Assembly (NCBI RefSeq): GCF_000001735.4
Contig: NC_003074.8
Coordinates: 5,890,101 to 5,954,100, forward strand
DNA length: 64,000 nucleotides
Source: Arabidopsis thaliana
Taxonomy: Eukaryota; Streptophyta; Magnoliopsida; Brassicales; Brassicaceae
Direction of reading: 5' to 3'
Below, piece by piece: positions 46,008 through 59,550 of the stretch. The notes beneath the pieces were generated by a model, which was not told the DNA's origin, made no database searches, and was given only the letters and a program-made list of their open reading frames with translations. The first letter of the stretch is position 1; every line of letters starts with the position of its first letter. The translations under genes and the position numbers were made by a program.

Positions 46008-49000
46008 ATGTCCCGAAACGTTCCGAGAATAGAGATGCCGGAATCGGAAGAAAACGAGTTCGCGAGCTTGTCTTTGTTTTCGCCTTCAAGACCTCCTCTG
46101 AATTCGATACCGGATCCAAGTCAAATTCAGAAGGCGAATCATCTACCCCATTTCGATTTGGTTCAGAAATTGGAAGGTACAAGAGCGCAGCATCAACGAA
46201 CACTTGGTCCAGAGAAGAAATTTGAAGTTTTGGAAGGTAGAGCTGGAAATTCGAGTGATTCGAACCCTAAGATTGTTAATCGTAATGGAAAATCTCGGTC
46301 GGAGCCAAACTCTGCGCAGAGTACGCCCACTAGGAACGGTGCTAGGGTTTCTCTTGGTGGTGGTTGTGCTACCGGCGCAAGATTTCTTCAGTCTTTCGGT
46401 GGAAGAGGAAGGATTCCGAGGGGAGTTTCTATTGCTGAGTCTGTTAGCTTCGCGGAAACAACTCCACATTTTGAACTCAATGAAGATCATTCGTTTTGGA
46501 AAGACCACAATGTGCAGGTTGGTGCAAAATTTAGAAGTTTCTTTATAAATTCGTTTTCTTTCTTTTAAAGTTACTAATTTAGGCCTCTTTCTGTATGGTA
46601 TAGGTTTTGATAAGGCTGAGACCATTAGGCACAATGGAAAGGGCTAATCAAGGATATGGTAAGTGTTTAAAACAAGAGAGTCCACAAACATTGGTCTGGT
46701 TAGGCCATCCAGAGGCCAGATTCACCTTTGACCACGTTGCCAGTGAGACAATATCTCAGGTAAGCCTCATTTTAAAATTCATGTAGTTATCTGAATACAG
46801 TGGTGATTTATAGTGTTGATTTTCAGGAAAAACTGTTTCGCGTTGCTGGACTGCCCATGGTGGAGAATTGCTTATCTGGTTACAACAGCTGTGTGTTTGC
46901 CTACGGTCAGGTGAGATCGTAAATGATGATAAGTGTTTGCTTATTAGAATTTCTATGGTGCAAGACTAAGAAACTTAGCATCCTCTCATATAGACTGGTA
47001 GTGGCAAGACTTATACTATGATGGGAGAGATATCTGAGGCAGAGGGAAGCCTCGGTGAAGACTGCGGAGTTACTGCTCGTATTTTTGAGTATCTGTTCTC
47101 AAGAATTAAAATGGTAGTTGCCTAACTTCCTTTCGAGGAATCACTTCAAGCCAATATATTTCAGTACTGAAAAAGGTCTTTTATAACAGGAAGAAGAGGA
47201 AAGGAGAGATGAAAATTTGAAGTTCAGTTGCAAATGTTCTTTTCTTGAGATATATAACGAGCAGATAACCGACCTCTTGGAACCATCGTCAACCAATTTG
47301 CAAGTAATTCAATTATTTTTCCTCCATCACTTGGTTATTATCCAGTCTGGTGCTTTTTTTTTTTTTCTTTTGAGATTGGTCGTAACCTTGAATTCCATAT
47401 TTTAGCTTAGAGAAGACTTGGGGAAAGGAGTATATGTTGAAAATCTTGTAGAACATAATGTGAGAACTGTTAGTGACGTTCTAAAGCTTCTACTACAGGC
47501 AAGACTTCCATACCCAAACATTCTGTTAAGAGTTTAAGTGTTCAAGTATTTAACTTTATATGTTTTCCTTAACTTTATATGTTTTCAGGGAGCAACTAAC
47601 CGGAAGATTGCTGCAACCCGTATGAACAGTGAAAGCAGCAGATCCCACAGCGTTTTCACTTGTACAATTGAGAGTCTCTGGGAGAAAGATTCTCTAACTC
47701 GTTCAAGATTTGCCAGACTAAACTTGGTCGATTTGGCTGGTTCTGAAAGGTAGCTTGTACTTCTTACTGTGTTTACTTTTGCATCTTTGACTGCTGAAAT
47801 TATTTTTGATACATATACAGGCAGAAAAGCTCAGGTGCGGAAGGGGATCGCCTAAAAGAAGCAGCAAACATTAACAAATCCTTATCAACTTTGGGGTAAT
47901 TCTAACAGACAGCTGTTTACGTGTCAGTTTGTCTGCCCTCTGCTTTTTTTTGTCATGAACTGTTTTCTGTTGTACATTTCCAAGCGTCTCAATTCTCAGG
48001 TAAAAATAATATGCATACATGTGATGGAGAAAATTTGTGAAGAAACTGAAAATATGCAAAGTATGTAAGGATGGCGATAGTTGTATAGCTTTGAGGTCTT
48101 TCCAACTTAAAAATGCTAATGAACTTTGAGATTAATAATCTTATGACAAGATAAGATGCCAACAATTTCTTATACTTTCTACTGTGCTCTACGTTTACGT
48201 TCTTGTAACAAAATCTTTGTAGCTACTAACACTTTTCCATTCATCTGTCAATTTAGCTTGGTGATAATGTCTCTGGTGGATTTGGCACATGGGAAACATA
48301 GACATGTTCCCTATAGAGATTCTCGACTTACCTTTTTACTGCAGGTATGACTGTTAGAGCACTTAAACCTTCATTTATATTTCTGTTGCAGTTGCATAGG
48401 GACTAATTTCAGATATGGTTTCAGGATTCTCTAGGGGGTAACTCCAAAACAATGATAATAGCTAATGTCAGCCCATCTCTTTGGTTTGTACCAATAGCTA
48501 TTCTTGTTTATTGGGCATACCTTGTCTTGTGTATTTCTGATTTGTTATTGTCTTATTGCAGCTCTACAAACGAAACCCTCAGCACCCTGAAGTTCGCGCA
48601 ACGGGCAAAACTAATCCAGAATAATGTACTTGTAATTCTTCATTGATTAAGAGCTCCGTTATGAATGTTTGACCTGATGTAAGGTTGCTCCACTCTGATT
48701 TTCCAGGCTAAAGTAAATGAAGATGCCTCTGGGGATGTTACAGCACTCCAACAGGAAATAAGAAAGTTAAAGGTATTTACTACTGACAAATTGCATCAAA
48801 CAGAAAACTTTCCTCGTTTCATACGTAGTCATGTGAGGTGATATCAAAACCTTTTCATTTATTCAAACAGGTCCAACTGACTTCTCTTCTGAAGAACCAT
48901 GACTCTTGTGGGGCTCTTTCAGACTGCATATCTTCTCTTGAAGAATCCAGATACTCTGGTACATGTAAAGTAGCAGGAGAAACAAGACAAGACAAGTGTC

Positions 49001-52000
49001 ACTGTCAGGTGCATAATTCACTGAGAGTGAAGGTATTTTTGCAACAAATTTGTGGATATCTTGCGACTCTATTATTGAACTGGCTTAATAACTGTATAAC
49101 AGGTGAAAAATATGAACGATAATATGATTGGTGCTCTCAGAAGGGAAAAGATTGCTGAATCTGCCCTTCAGAAGTCCGAGGCTGAGATTGAGCGTATAGA
49201 TTGCTTGGTTAGTTTGTTACAAGGACAGTTCATTTTCGTATTTTGAAAGGATATATCCTAGACAGAGACATCTCGAGATGCAAACGAAATAGGTTACATT
49301 TTAGTTCATCTTATATTTTGACCTTTTACTACAGGTTAGAGACATGGAAGAAGATGCTAAGCGCATTAAAATAATGCTTAATCTTAGGGAAGAGAAAGTT
49401 GGAGAGATGGAATTCTGTACGTCTGGTTCATTGATGACAAAAGAGTGTCTCATTGAAGAAAATAAAACTCTAAAAGGAGAGATCAAGCTTCTTCGCGACA
49501 GCATTGACAAGAATCCAGAGTTGACACGTTCAGCCTTGGAGAACACCAAGCTCCGGGAGCAGCTACAACGGTAAATTACCTATTAACTGTTTTGGAAGAG
49601 TCTTTATTTTTTAATTAAAAAAACGTCTTATACTCTGATCTTACTATCTTTACAGATATCAGAAATTTTACGAGCATGGGGAACGAGAGGCATTACTTGC
49701 TGAGGTGACAGGACTACGTGACCAGGTTTGAGAATGCCTTTACCAAATAAAATTTCAGCCAATAATTCAAGCTGAACTTTTGTCACTTGTCATGCAGCTT
49801 CTTGATGTTCTTGAAGCAAAAGATGAATCCTTTTCTAAACACGTTATGAAGGTTTGGGGAAAATATGCTATTTATTATTTTTAATCTTCTTGGAAACTGT
49901 TGTTGCTGGTTTCTAATGCGTGAACTTTGATAACACTGTAGGAGAACGAAATGGAAAAGGAATTCGAAGACTGCAGAAACATGAACTCTAGTTTGATCAG
50001 GTAATATCAAAATTATATGAAAATTCAATTATCTTTTGTGAAGGATTGACATCGCATGAAAATCATTTACCCTGTTGCATTTTTCTGTTTTGTTGTGGGA
50101 TGTAGAATGATTGAATGAACCAACTTTTTAGTTCTCTGCTGTATAATTATCTTACACTTTCATCCTATTCTTGGAGTGTTTCAACATACGTCCATAACCC
50201 TGTTGTAGCACAATTCTGCTATGGCTTGTGTTTGTTAATACTATAACCTTGAACCTGAAACTTTTTAATTATACACATTGGACATAATATGCTTAATTTG
50301 ACTAAATTGGAAAAGAAGCCTGCTATGGTACTGTCTCTTATGTTTTGGTGTTGCTTTTCCATGCAGAGAACTAGATGAAATACAAGCAGGACTTGGAAGA
50401 TACTTGAATTTCGATCAAATACAATCCAACGTTGTAAGAATTCAGAGTGACAGAGAAATGATTGATATAAATTTTTCTTTGCTGGTGGTTTTATCTGTGT
50501 TGTACCTTTTGCAGGTTGCATCTTCCACCAGAGGAGCTGAGCAGGTTAATCAAGCTCATAAACATTTAATGGTTTGATGATTGAATATATGTACCATAAG
50601 AATCATAGTCTGAATAGTTATACTTACTAGTATTGAACATTGTTTTGCATACTTAAAATTGCTTTATAGGGAAGATTGTTTAACGCCTCTTTCCATTGAA
50701 ACAGGCAGAAACAATGCCAACTATAAGTGAAATCCAAGAGGAGGTGGCTATTTCACATAGTAAAAACTATGATAGAGGTGCACTAGTGAAGACAGATGAG
50801 GGGATAGACCGGTCAATCCTGCAGTTCAAGTTAGGGAAGTTAATGAAGGACCTCGAGGAGGCCAGAACACTCAATTGTAAATATGAAAAAGATCATAAGT
50901 CGCAGTTATCTCAACAAGAAGACATTGAAGTAGTCCGTGAGCAAGTCGAGACAGAAACTGCTAGAACCATTCTTGAGTTGCAGGAAGAGGTGATTGCTCT
51001 CCAGTCTGAATTTCAAAGAAGAATCTGTAACTTGACCGAGGAAAATCAGTCGATAAAAGATACTATAACTGCTAGAGAGTCAGAAATAAGAGCACTTAAC
51101 CAAGACTGGGAAAAGGCTACCTTAGAACTGACTAATTTCATCGTCGCTGGGTCCAAATCCATCAAAAATGCCTCTACACAGATTGAAAGTATCATCTGTT
51201 CATTTCCACAAGTGAATGCGTGGATAGGTGATTATGTTGAGAAGGCTGCAAAAAATTGTATAAAAAAGGAAGAAACAATTTTACTTCTACAGAAAAGCTT
51301 GGAAGATGCAAGGATATTAGTAGCAGAGATGAATTTGAAGCTGAATTCTTTAAAGGGCGCAACAATTGCTCTCAACGAATTTCAACTGGGTGGCAATGCT
51401 GCAACGACTGAAGAGGCTTTCAACTTGAATAATGATGTAGACAGGATGAGCGATGAGGTAGACACGCTTGAGAGTAACTTTAAAGCAAATCAATATTCTA
51501 TTCTGAAAACAGAACGACATGCCGAAGCTGCTTTAGCTGTTACAAAATGGCTTTCTGATTCTAGAGATCAACACCAAATGATGGAAAAAGTACAAGATCA
51601 ATCAGTTAAAGAATTTGGTACATTAAGTTCAATCTCTGCTTCTCTTAGTGCGGAAGGGAATGCTGATATTAGTTTGTCAAGGGATGGACATCTAAGTGAC
51701 GCAACATATCCAAAGGGTGATGAGCTTTCAACATCAAGCTCTGACTTTTCAAACTGTAGATGGCAACATGATTGTGCACTGAACGTAAAGTGTCAAGGAG
51801 TTTCAAGTTCTGAATCTGACGCTCAAGAAAGTAATAACAAGATTACATCAGCAGCTTTAATTGCTAAGAATGGTTCTGCACATTCTGTTTACTGTGGAGG
51901 TATACTTTTGCTTGTTTTCTCTTATTCACCATCCTAAATTTAAGATCTGAAACGAGTAATCTTGAATGACTAAACCACCAGTTTTATTTTATATGTAAAT

Positions 52001-55000
52001 AAAGAAGCTACAGATTTTGTTTCATGCAGAGGGGAGGCAGTCAGTTGAGAAGCCATTGACCATTATGATGGGGAGAGAAGAAACAGAATACAAATGCAGT
52101 AAACCGGTAAGCTTTTATTAGCATCGTTTCATTTTGTGAAGGTATATAAAGAAATTGGTTACATGTCAGTGACAAAGTAAACCACTGAACTTATATCTAT
52201 GCAGCTTTCTTCTGGGGTATATATGGGTCTTATGCAGAGAATGGATCCTGTTAGAACTTTCTTCGATCGATTTGAGGAAGTCAATGCTACCATGAAAGAA
52301 GCTGATCTCACAATATGTGAATTAGTAAAGGCCAATGAAAAATCAAATAGTGTTACTGAAATGTGGCTTCAAACCCATGAAGAGTTAATAAGTAAGGAAA
52401 AAAATTTGATGGATGATCTTGAACAGGTCAAGTCTATACTATCTGCTTGTGAAGAAGAAAAACAAGTCTTGCTAAATCAAACACACACCACTTTGGCGGA
52501 CATGGAAAATTCAGTGTCTTTGCTTGAAGAATATTTTCAGGAAATGAAAAGAGGAGTAGAAGAAACAGTAGAGGCTTTGTTTTCCCATGCCCGTTTAGCT
52601 GGAAAAGAGCTTCTCCAATTGATTTCCAACTCAAGACCATCACTTGAACAGATTGCATCTGAATTCATGGAGAGAGAGTTCACCATGTATGCAACATACC
52701 AATGCCACATTGGGAAACTGATCGATCAAATTTTGGATCAGAGAAAACAGGTTATCACTCCCAACCTTTCAGGCCAAGAAACCAATCAGTCAGTGAAGAT
52801 TAATGCCATTGGGTATAATGCCGAAGATGAAGTCACTAAAAAGCAAAGCAGAGAAGAGATTGTCACAGGCTTAGAAAATGATGAAGTTGTTCAGTCACAT
52901 GAAAGCCTATTATATGAGAACTTGTATCTGAAAAAGGAGCTTGAGAGAAAAGAAGCTTTGTTTGAAGGCTTGCTTTTTGATTTTAGGCTACTTCAGGAAT
53001 CAGCATCAAATAAAAGAGATATCAAGAATGAAATGGATGAGCTGTTTGACGCATTATGCAAAGTACAGCTAGAGCTGGAACTGAAAGCAAGTCAAGTTCA
53101 TGAGCTTTTTGTTCATAACGAGAATCTTGAAAATTGCTCCATTGACTTGAAAACGGCGTTGTTCACGTCACAGTCAGATCTAGAGCAGGCTAAACAGAGG
53201 ATACAAATTCTTGCGGAGCAGAATGATGAGTTAAGGGCCCTTGTTAGTGATCTCTGTAAGGAAAAGGCTGCAGCTGAGGAGGGATTGGACGAACAAAGGG
53301 ATCTTGTCAATAGGTTGGAAAAAGAAATCCTTCACTTGACTACTACAGCAGAGAAGCAATTGCTTTCTGCGGTCAAGTCCATTAAAGAAAATTTGAAAAA
53401 GACCAGCGATGAGAAAGATCAGATTGTTGACGAAATATGTTCGTTAAATAATAAGCTTGAGTTGGCCTATGCTATAGCTGATGAAAAAGAAGCAATTGCC
53501 GTAGAGGCTCATCAGGTATGTAACTTGGAGCCTTTTGTTTCTAGATGAATCATTTGATCCTTAGCAATATTGAAGAGTTGACAAGAATCTAAACTTGTTC
53601 TCATGTAGGAATCTGAAGCAAGTAAAATATATGCTGAACAAAAGGAAGAGGAGGTCAAGATTCTAGAAATTTCTGTTGAGGAACTTGAGCGTACGATAAA
53701 TATATTAGAAAGACGGGTTCGTTTGCTTTCTTTTTCATTCTCTATATCTGATAGGTATTGCATGAAACTCTTATACCTACTAATATGTGAGCTATTTTGG
53801 CTTCCAGGTGTATGATATGGATGAAGAAGTAAAAAGGCATCGTACCACCCAAGATTCGTTAGAGACAGAGCTGCAAGCTCTCAGACAGAGATTGTTTCGA
53901 TTTGAAAACTTCACTGGCACTATGGTCACAACCAATGAAAGCACAGAGGAATATAAGAGTCACATATCCAGGTCAGCCAACCTAAATCCTACTCAAAATA
54001 TTAGTTTCTCTTGCATATCTTTCTTGGTGAAGACTGACTTTGGTAAAAATAAATGTAAAATAGGTCGACAGGGCTGCAAGGTGCGCATAGTCAGATACAA
54101 GTCCTACAGAAGGAAGTAGCAGAACAAACCAAAGAGGTGTGTTATATTATTGGAATGCTCGGCTCAATTTGTCCATGACATTTCCTGATATTAGCGCAAA
54201 TGATTATTCTTTGTTTCATTACTTCTACCTTTGTCTTCCCTCACTTACAGATTAAACAGCTAAAAGAGTACATCTCCGAGATCTTACTGCATTCTGAGGC
54301 CCAATCATCTGCTTACCAAGAGAAGGTATTAGATGTGTAGACTTTAGCAGTCCTCTGCACTTGGCTTGATTGTTGAATAAATTAGCACCAGCAGATTACT
54401 AGTTTCCGCGCTACACATTCTGCTCATATTTGTGTCTCTGTTGGCGTTCTTGCTAAAAAAAAGCCATGTCATGATTTGAAAAAAGAATCAAGAATAGTAA
54501 CTATTTCTGATTTCTATCGTGATGATCTGAAGGAGGCAAAATTTGATAACAATGGTGTATATTTCGATTAGCACCTGGAAGAGTTGTTTTCCTTATTTCG
54601 TAGCTCATATAGTTTCTTTGTTTCCAATCTCAACAGTATAAGACTCTGGAGGTCATGATTCGAGACTTCAAACTAGAGGATTCAAGTTCGTCAGCTGCAG
54701 AGACCATATCACATAAAACTGAAAAAAGCTCAACAAGGAGTAGAGGTTCAAGTTCACCCTTCAGATGTATAGTTGGGTTGGTACAACAGATGAAACTGGA
54801 GAAGGATCAGGAATTGACAATGGCAAGGGTTCGTGTTGAAGAATTGGAGTCATTGCTAGCTGTTAAACAGAAAGAGGTTTAGCCTACCTTCATTTGATTG
54901 TTATTTTTGTGTGGAGTGCTCACAGATCTTTAAATGAATGTGTTGCCAGCAGATGATTTTCATTTCACCTTGATTTCGATTTAAAGTGACTGATCAGTGA

Positions 55001-56105
55001 ATATTTTCTCGTTGGAACAGATTTGCACATTGAACACGAGGATAGCTGCAGCTGATAGCATGACTCATGATGTGATTCGGGATTTACTTGGTGTGAAAAT
55101 GGATATAACCAGCTATGCTGTAAGTATATCAGAATATATGCCATCTTCAAAAGACTTCATAGGCAGTTTTTCTGAATGTATCGGTTTCTTCATTGGGATA
55201 TTTCAGGAGTTGATTGACCAGCACCAGGTCCAAAGAGTGGTTGAAAAGGCTCAGCAACATGCTGAAGAGATCCTGTCCAAGGTGATGATACTATATACTT
55301 GACGGCATCTATTTAAGTTACTTGGTATTCAATTTTGTTATTGATACCTTTCTTTCTCTTTCAATTTTAGGAGCAAGAAGTCATGAACCTGAAGAGACAT
55401 ATTGATTATCTATTTAAGGATAGAGAGAGGTTAGGCCTATTCTACTTATACTAGAACTGTTCTGTCACGAGCCAAAGTGCTTATTTTTCTCTCGGGATGT
55501 TCCTGCCTTTTTTTGGACAGTTGCATGTCAGAGTTGAACAAGAAAGATACAGATGTTCTTGCGACACAGATATCATTAGACCAACTACAAGAGCGAGTTC
55601 AGTTGCTTTCTATGCAAAACGAAATGCTTAAGGTAATTAGGAGTTTAATCTACCTATATTCTCACCACCAGTTCTATTTATCATATTTCTATTCCTTAAC
55701 TCACTGATTCTTTGTATCTTCCGTTTTGCAGAATGACAAGAGCAATTTGCTGAGGAAGTTAGCTGAACTTGATCGAACAGTCCACAATGCACAGGCCAGT
55801 AACCATCGTGTTCCACAGACAACAAAGGTATATGTATAACGGGCTGCCTTTGCTTACTGCATGTGGCTGAAACCAATCATAATGGAAAAGAACTCAATGG
55901 TTGATTCTAAGATTCTGAATTTCGTTTTATCAAACAGGATACAGCGTCATTTAAACTTGCTGATACTGATTATACCAAGAGACTGGAAAACGCTCAGAAG
56001 CTTCTTTCCCATGCTAATAACGAATTGGCAAAGTATCGCAAAACGAGCAATAACCATCCATCTACAAGAACTCAAGGACAGAGCTCTGGTACAAGATATC
56101 GGTAA
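46008..56105 (+). CDS. POK1: Kinesin-12 phragmoplast orienting kinesin POK1, likely At3g17360
   Basis: I could thread 34 coding exons in frame, giving 2066 aa. Anchors are 46008-46517, 46604-46759, 46827-46910, 46994-47113, 47190-47303, 47406-47498 and 47589-47749, then the long exons 50705-51899 and 52205-53515, and last 55938-56105. The motor domain spans about residues 165-510: VLIRLRPLG, the P-loop [10 protein letters not shown] (249-258), switch [12 protein letters not shown], switch [10 protein letters not shown] (about 406) and [12 protein letters not shown]. The rest is predicted coiled coil (QELKEK-type heptads; [29 protein letters not shown]). POK1 and POK2 mark the preprophase-band site and steer the phragmoplast during plant cytokinesis. 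One intron begins GC (after 47498). The final exon is basic and Ser-rich (SSGTRYR). Confidence 0.94.
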
Positions 56106-56129
56106 AGAGTTTTTTTTTTAAAGCTTCTC

Positions 56130-57175
56130 TTCTCCTGGGTTTGTTCTTGAGAGTATATATCGCACGAGTCAAACCTATGAAGCTAGTCAAGCAATCAGAA
56201 CAAGGCAGAGTGTTTTATATGGCTTGATCGTCCATAAACAAGTCAACTTTCCAGTAGCTTGATGGAATTACGTTCTTGACTTGTTTTTGGTTAACTTTTT
56301 GTGTGTGAGTGTCTTAAATTGGAATTGTTGTGTATAAGAATGCATATAACATGTTGCTGCAATTGGCCTGTTGTTGTATTTGTATGTTTATATGCTCCGA
56401 ACATTTCTTATTGCTAATAAAATAATGGTTTTGTTCCTCATCTAACAACGGAGTAAACGTGAATCAAAGATATGATCGGAGCAAATAGCACAAAAAGATT
56501 ACCATAAAATCAGGCTACGTCTGTCTCCACTTCAACGACTCATCCTGAGACAATTTTCATAGGAGTAAAAGACACAGGTGAAACTCAGACCGAGCTTTAA
56601 GATGAAATTTTGCATGATCAAACGTGGGAGAGAGTGTATGACTATGAGTTAATCATGATATACTCTCTTCTCTTCTTCTTCTCTTGTACTTGGTTTGTTC
56701 TAGAGAGAGTATATATATCGCACATGCCTACATGAGTCAAACCTATGAAGATAGTCCAGCAATCATAACAATGTGTTGTTATTGGTCTGTTTTTGTATTT
56801 GTATGTTAATATATCTATAAATGAAGAGATTGAATCGGTGAATGTAAATACGAGGTAACATCAACATTTTCCCATTGCTAATAGAATTATAGTTAAAACT
56901 TTTGTTCCTCCTCTAATTACGGAGTAAACATGAACTCAAGATTACTCGTCTTAAATTTGTAGATAACTACGACAAAACACAAAAATAAGACCTTAGAGGA
57001 CTTATATGTTCGGAGCAAATGGCACAAAGAGGTTCCCATGACTTCATGCTGCATCTGCCTCCATCTTCGAAGACTCATCCTGAGACAATTTTCCAGAGGA
57101 ACAAAGACATGTGAAGCTCAGACCGAGTTTAAAGATGAGATCTTGCATGATCAATGTGGAAGAGTGTGGGCAAAT
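56130..57175. repeat. Local duplication of convergent 3' ends (two units)
   Basis: Unit A (about 56130-56640) and unit B (about 56685-57175) share ordered blocks. These are ATATCGCAC...GAGTCAAACCTATGAAG, TTTTTGTATTTGTATGTT or near, ATTGCTAATA, CGGAGTAAAC, CGGAGCAAAT(A/G)GCACAAA, GACTCATCCTGAGACAATTTTC and CTCAGACCGAG. Unit B contains the real last exon of the methyltransferase (57044-57079). Unit A contains a decayed copy of it, reading DESLKWRQT on the minus strand, just after the POK1 stop. Confidence 0.8.
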
Positions 57176-58666
57176 GGTTATCCAGAAACAGAAAAGCATC
57201 ATCTTAGCAAAAAAAACTATAGAAAGCAAAGCAGGAAGGAGCATCAAACCACACACCTTAATACAGACGTAGATGTAATGGACATCAGGGTTTTTGCCTA
57301 TCGCAGATTCCACTGAACTTCCATCAGCATCTAGAGGAAGAGGTTTTGTCAGTTCCCATTTTGGGGTGTCTAACGGTTGATCGGTTAAACTTTTGTCTGC
57401 ATTAAAAAGACAGCTAGTCTAAGTTTAGTAGAGAACAGTGAACTTTTATCCACAACTAAGTACAAGATACAAATTTAACGATGGTTTCTGAGTGAAAGCT
57501 GACCTATAACATGGAGTTTGGTTGTCCAAGAGCATGATTCTTTAAACAGGCGAAGACGGTAAATCGGAGCACCATATGTAATCTACAGAGAACCATCTAA
57601 ATATCACTTTGCATTCAACAAACATAGACACATAAGAATAAAAAGTGATACGAAAATATTACCAGGATATAGACTCCTTTATCCTTGAGGACCCTATAGG
57701 TTTCATCAACTGCTTTCATTATAGGTGAAAGAATCAAGAAAGAAATAGAAAAAGAAGAAGCTAGAACAGATAAACAGAAACCATTCAACATTTCATGCCA
57801 AGTACCTCCAAACCTCTTCAAGCATTTGTGTTGAGTATTGCCTCGAATTACTCCCACACTAATACATGTAAAAAGTATAAGACTTAGTGAGAAATCGAGC
57901 ATCTAGAGATAACATAAGTAAAGAGAAAGTAGACCTCACTCACCAAAATGGAGTCTAAGGTTCCTGAAAACACACACACAAAAATCCAAAATGTTATACA
58001 AATGAAACATAATGCATTTTAGGCTAGTAATGATATTCAAACAAGTAGTAAGAACACCTTTATCGATAACAGCATCAAAAGAAGCATCTTCAAATGCTTT
58101 CATATCACGCACATCCATCTTCAAATCTGTTTTATTTTTCACGTTATCCAAAAATACACAAGTTCATGCTAAATCTAGTAATATACCCGATTAAGGCAGA
58201 CACAGATATGTCTCTTCCCAAATTGCAACATTAAGTAGAAGAATCAACAAATGTAAAAAAAAAACCAAAAAAACAACGTTACATTTGAGCTGAGGACGAT
58301 CAGAGTATTTCTTAATCATGGTATCAATCACCACTGATGATATATCAATACTGACTACATCTTCGTATCCATCATCCACCATTCCTTCGCTAAACGCTAC
58401 ATTAAAAGTTCGAAACAACTAATGACCAAAACGGATCCATAATACACACAAAACTGTGAAATCAAAAGAGTTGTTTTCTTCTATATACCTGAGTTTCCAC
58501 AGCCAATGACGAGGACTCGTTGATTACGTTGAGGAACATAGAGATTGATGAGAGGAGCTAAAGGTGAATACTTCTGGTACCAATCAAACGGTTCAGATTC
58601 ATTCTTGTAACGATCGTCCCAATACCATTGCTCGCTGTAAGATTGCGTTGGTGCCTCTGTAGCCAT
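57044..58666 (-). CDS. Class I SAM-dependent methyltransferase (EEF1AKMT4/METTL13-like), likely At3g17365
   Basis: Nine exons (58666-58489, 58396-58283, 58126-58058, 57963-57944, 57858-57806, 57693-57663, 57582-57504, 57396-57257, 57079-57044) keep frame and give 239 aa. The N-terminus SEQWYWDDRYKNESEPFDWYQKY precedes motif I RVLVIGCGNSAFSEGM; VVSIDISSVVI holds the acidic SAM-ribose contact, and DVRDMKAFEDASFDAVIDKG is motif II/III. The order and the YWDxRY...FDWY start resemble the eukaryotic lysine methyltransferases that modify elongation factor eEF1A, so a protein substrate is plausible but inferred. One exon is only 20 nt (57944-57963). The last exon adds just 11 residues (DESSKMEADAA) and lies within a duplicated segment. 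Confidence 0.87.
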
Positions 58667-58905
58667 CTCCGTCGTTAACTTTTCCGATTTCGCTTCACTC
58701 TCTGATCAAAAGGAAGAAGGAGACAGAAGAAAGATACACGAGCGACCACGGTGGTCCAAATCTTCCACGTGGCATATTTATTTAATAACCGACCGGTTCA
58801 CCGGTTTGATTAAACATTTAAGATTAAACCCGTTAAAAATCGAAATAACCGGAATACAAACCACTTTTCAGCAGTCACCCCTAAAAGCAAACACACCAAA
58901 ATCAA

Positions 58906-59550
58906 TCAGAGGGTTACATTGTTTGATACCATGCTACTCTTCTGCAGTAGCATTGCCACTGCCTTTCTTAGTTCCTTCCTACTGCATAACTGTGGCAAAA
59001 TATCACGGAACGTTATCGAACTAGAATACACACCATTAGAAACCATCTCCTGGAAAATGTCTAAGGCGGTATTAAAATCACCAACTTGACGAAACCCATG
59101 AATCAAAGTGGTGTAAGTAATTACATTAGCAACTATTCCTCTTCGATACATCTCGCAGAAAAGATTCATCCCATCTTTAACCCTTGTTGCTTTACAGTAA
59201 CCATTAATGAGTGTATTAAACGTTGAGCAGCTCTTGGATACCTTTCTCGCCTGAGCTAGTTTGTTCTGCTTGCAGAGTCCATGGATCATTGAGTTATAGG
59301 TTATAGTATCGGGGACTAGACCTCTACGGATCATCTCTGCATATAATTTTTCAGCCCTACCTAACGAGCTGAATCTGATCATCATATTGTAAGTTTGAAC
59401 ATCAGGTTGCAATCCACTGATGAGGAGATTAGTGAATATATTCCCTGCTTCGTCAAACTTACCAGCCTTGCACAGTCCATGGATGATGATGTTATAACCA
59501 GCTGTATCCATATCCATGTTACTCTCCCGCATGACCTTAAACATTTTCAA
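58906..59550 (-). CDS. Truncated P-class pentatricopeptide repeat protein, likely At3g17370
   Basis: A 214-aa ORF made of about six 35-residue PPR motifs (TAGYNIIIHGLCKAGKFDEAG, VQTYNMMIRFSSLGRAEKLY, TITYNSMIHGLCKQNKLAQA, CSTFNTLINGYCKATRVKDG, VITYTTLIHGFRQVGDFNTA). The frame is open a further 21 codons upstream (SSFLINTFSAFCDNGKLEKA) and then meets a stop near 59620. The protein therefore lacks the organelle-targeting presequence and most repeats of a typical PPR protein (usually 400-700 aa). It is probably a 3' fragment of a duplicated RFL-like or P-class gene. Two spacers are shortened (after MMIRF, and KVSKS), so the helical pitch is also damaged. Function is doubtful. Confidence 0.6.
   Translation of the reverse strand: MKMFKVMRESNMDMDTAGYNIIIHGLCKAGKFDEAGNIFTNLLISGLQPDVQTYNMMIRFSSLGRAEKLYAEMIRRGLVPDTITYNSMIHGLCKQNKLAQARKVSKSCSTFNTLINGYCKATRVKDGMNLFCEMYRRGIVANVITYTTLIHGFRQVGDFNTALDIFQEMVSNGVYSSSITFRDILPQLCSRKELRKAVAMLLQKSSMVSNNVTL

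Noticed and set aside
46143-46634. 163-codon minus-strand ORF over POK1 exon 1
   Set aside because: The plus frame has the conserved kinesin-12 N-terminus and proper donor; the antisense ORF crosses the splice site and has no recognisable motif.
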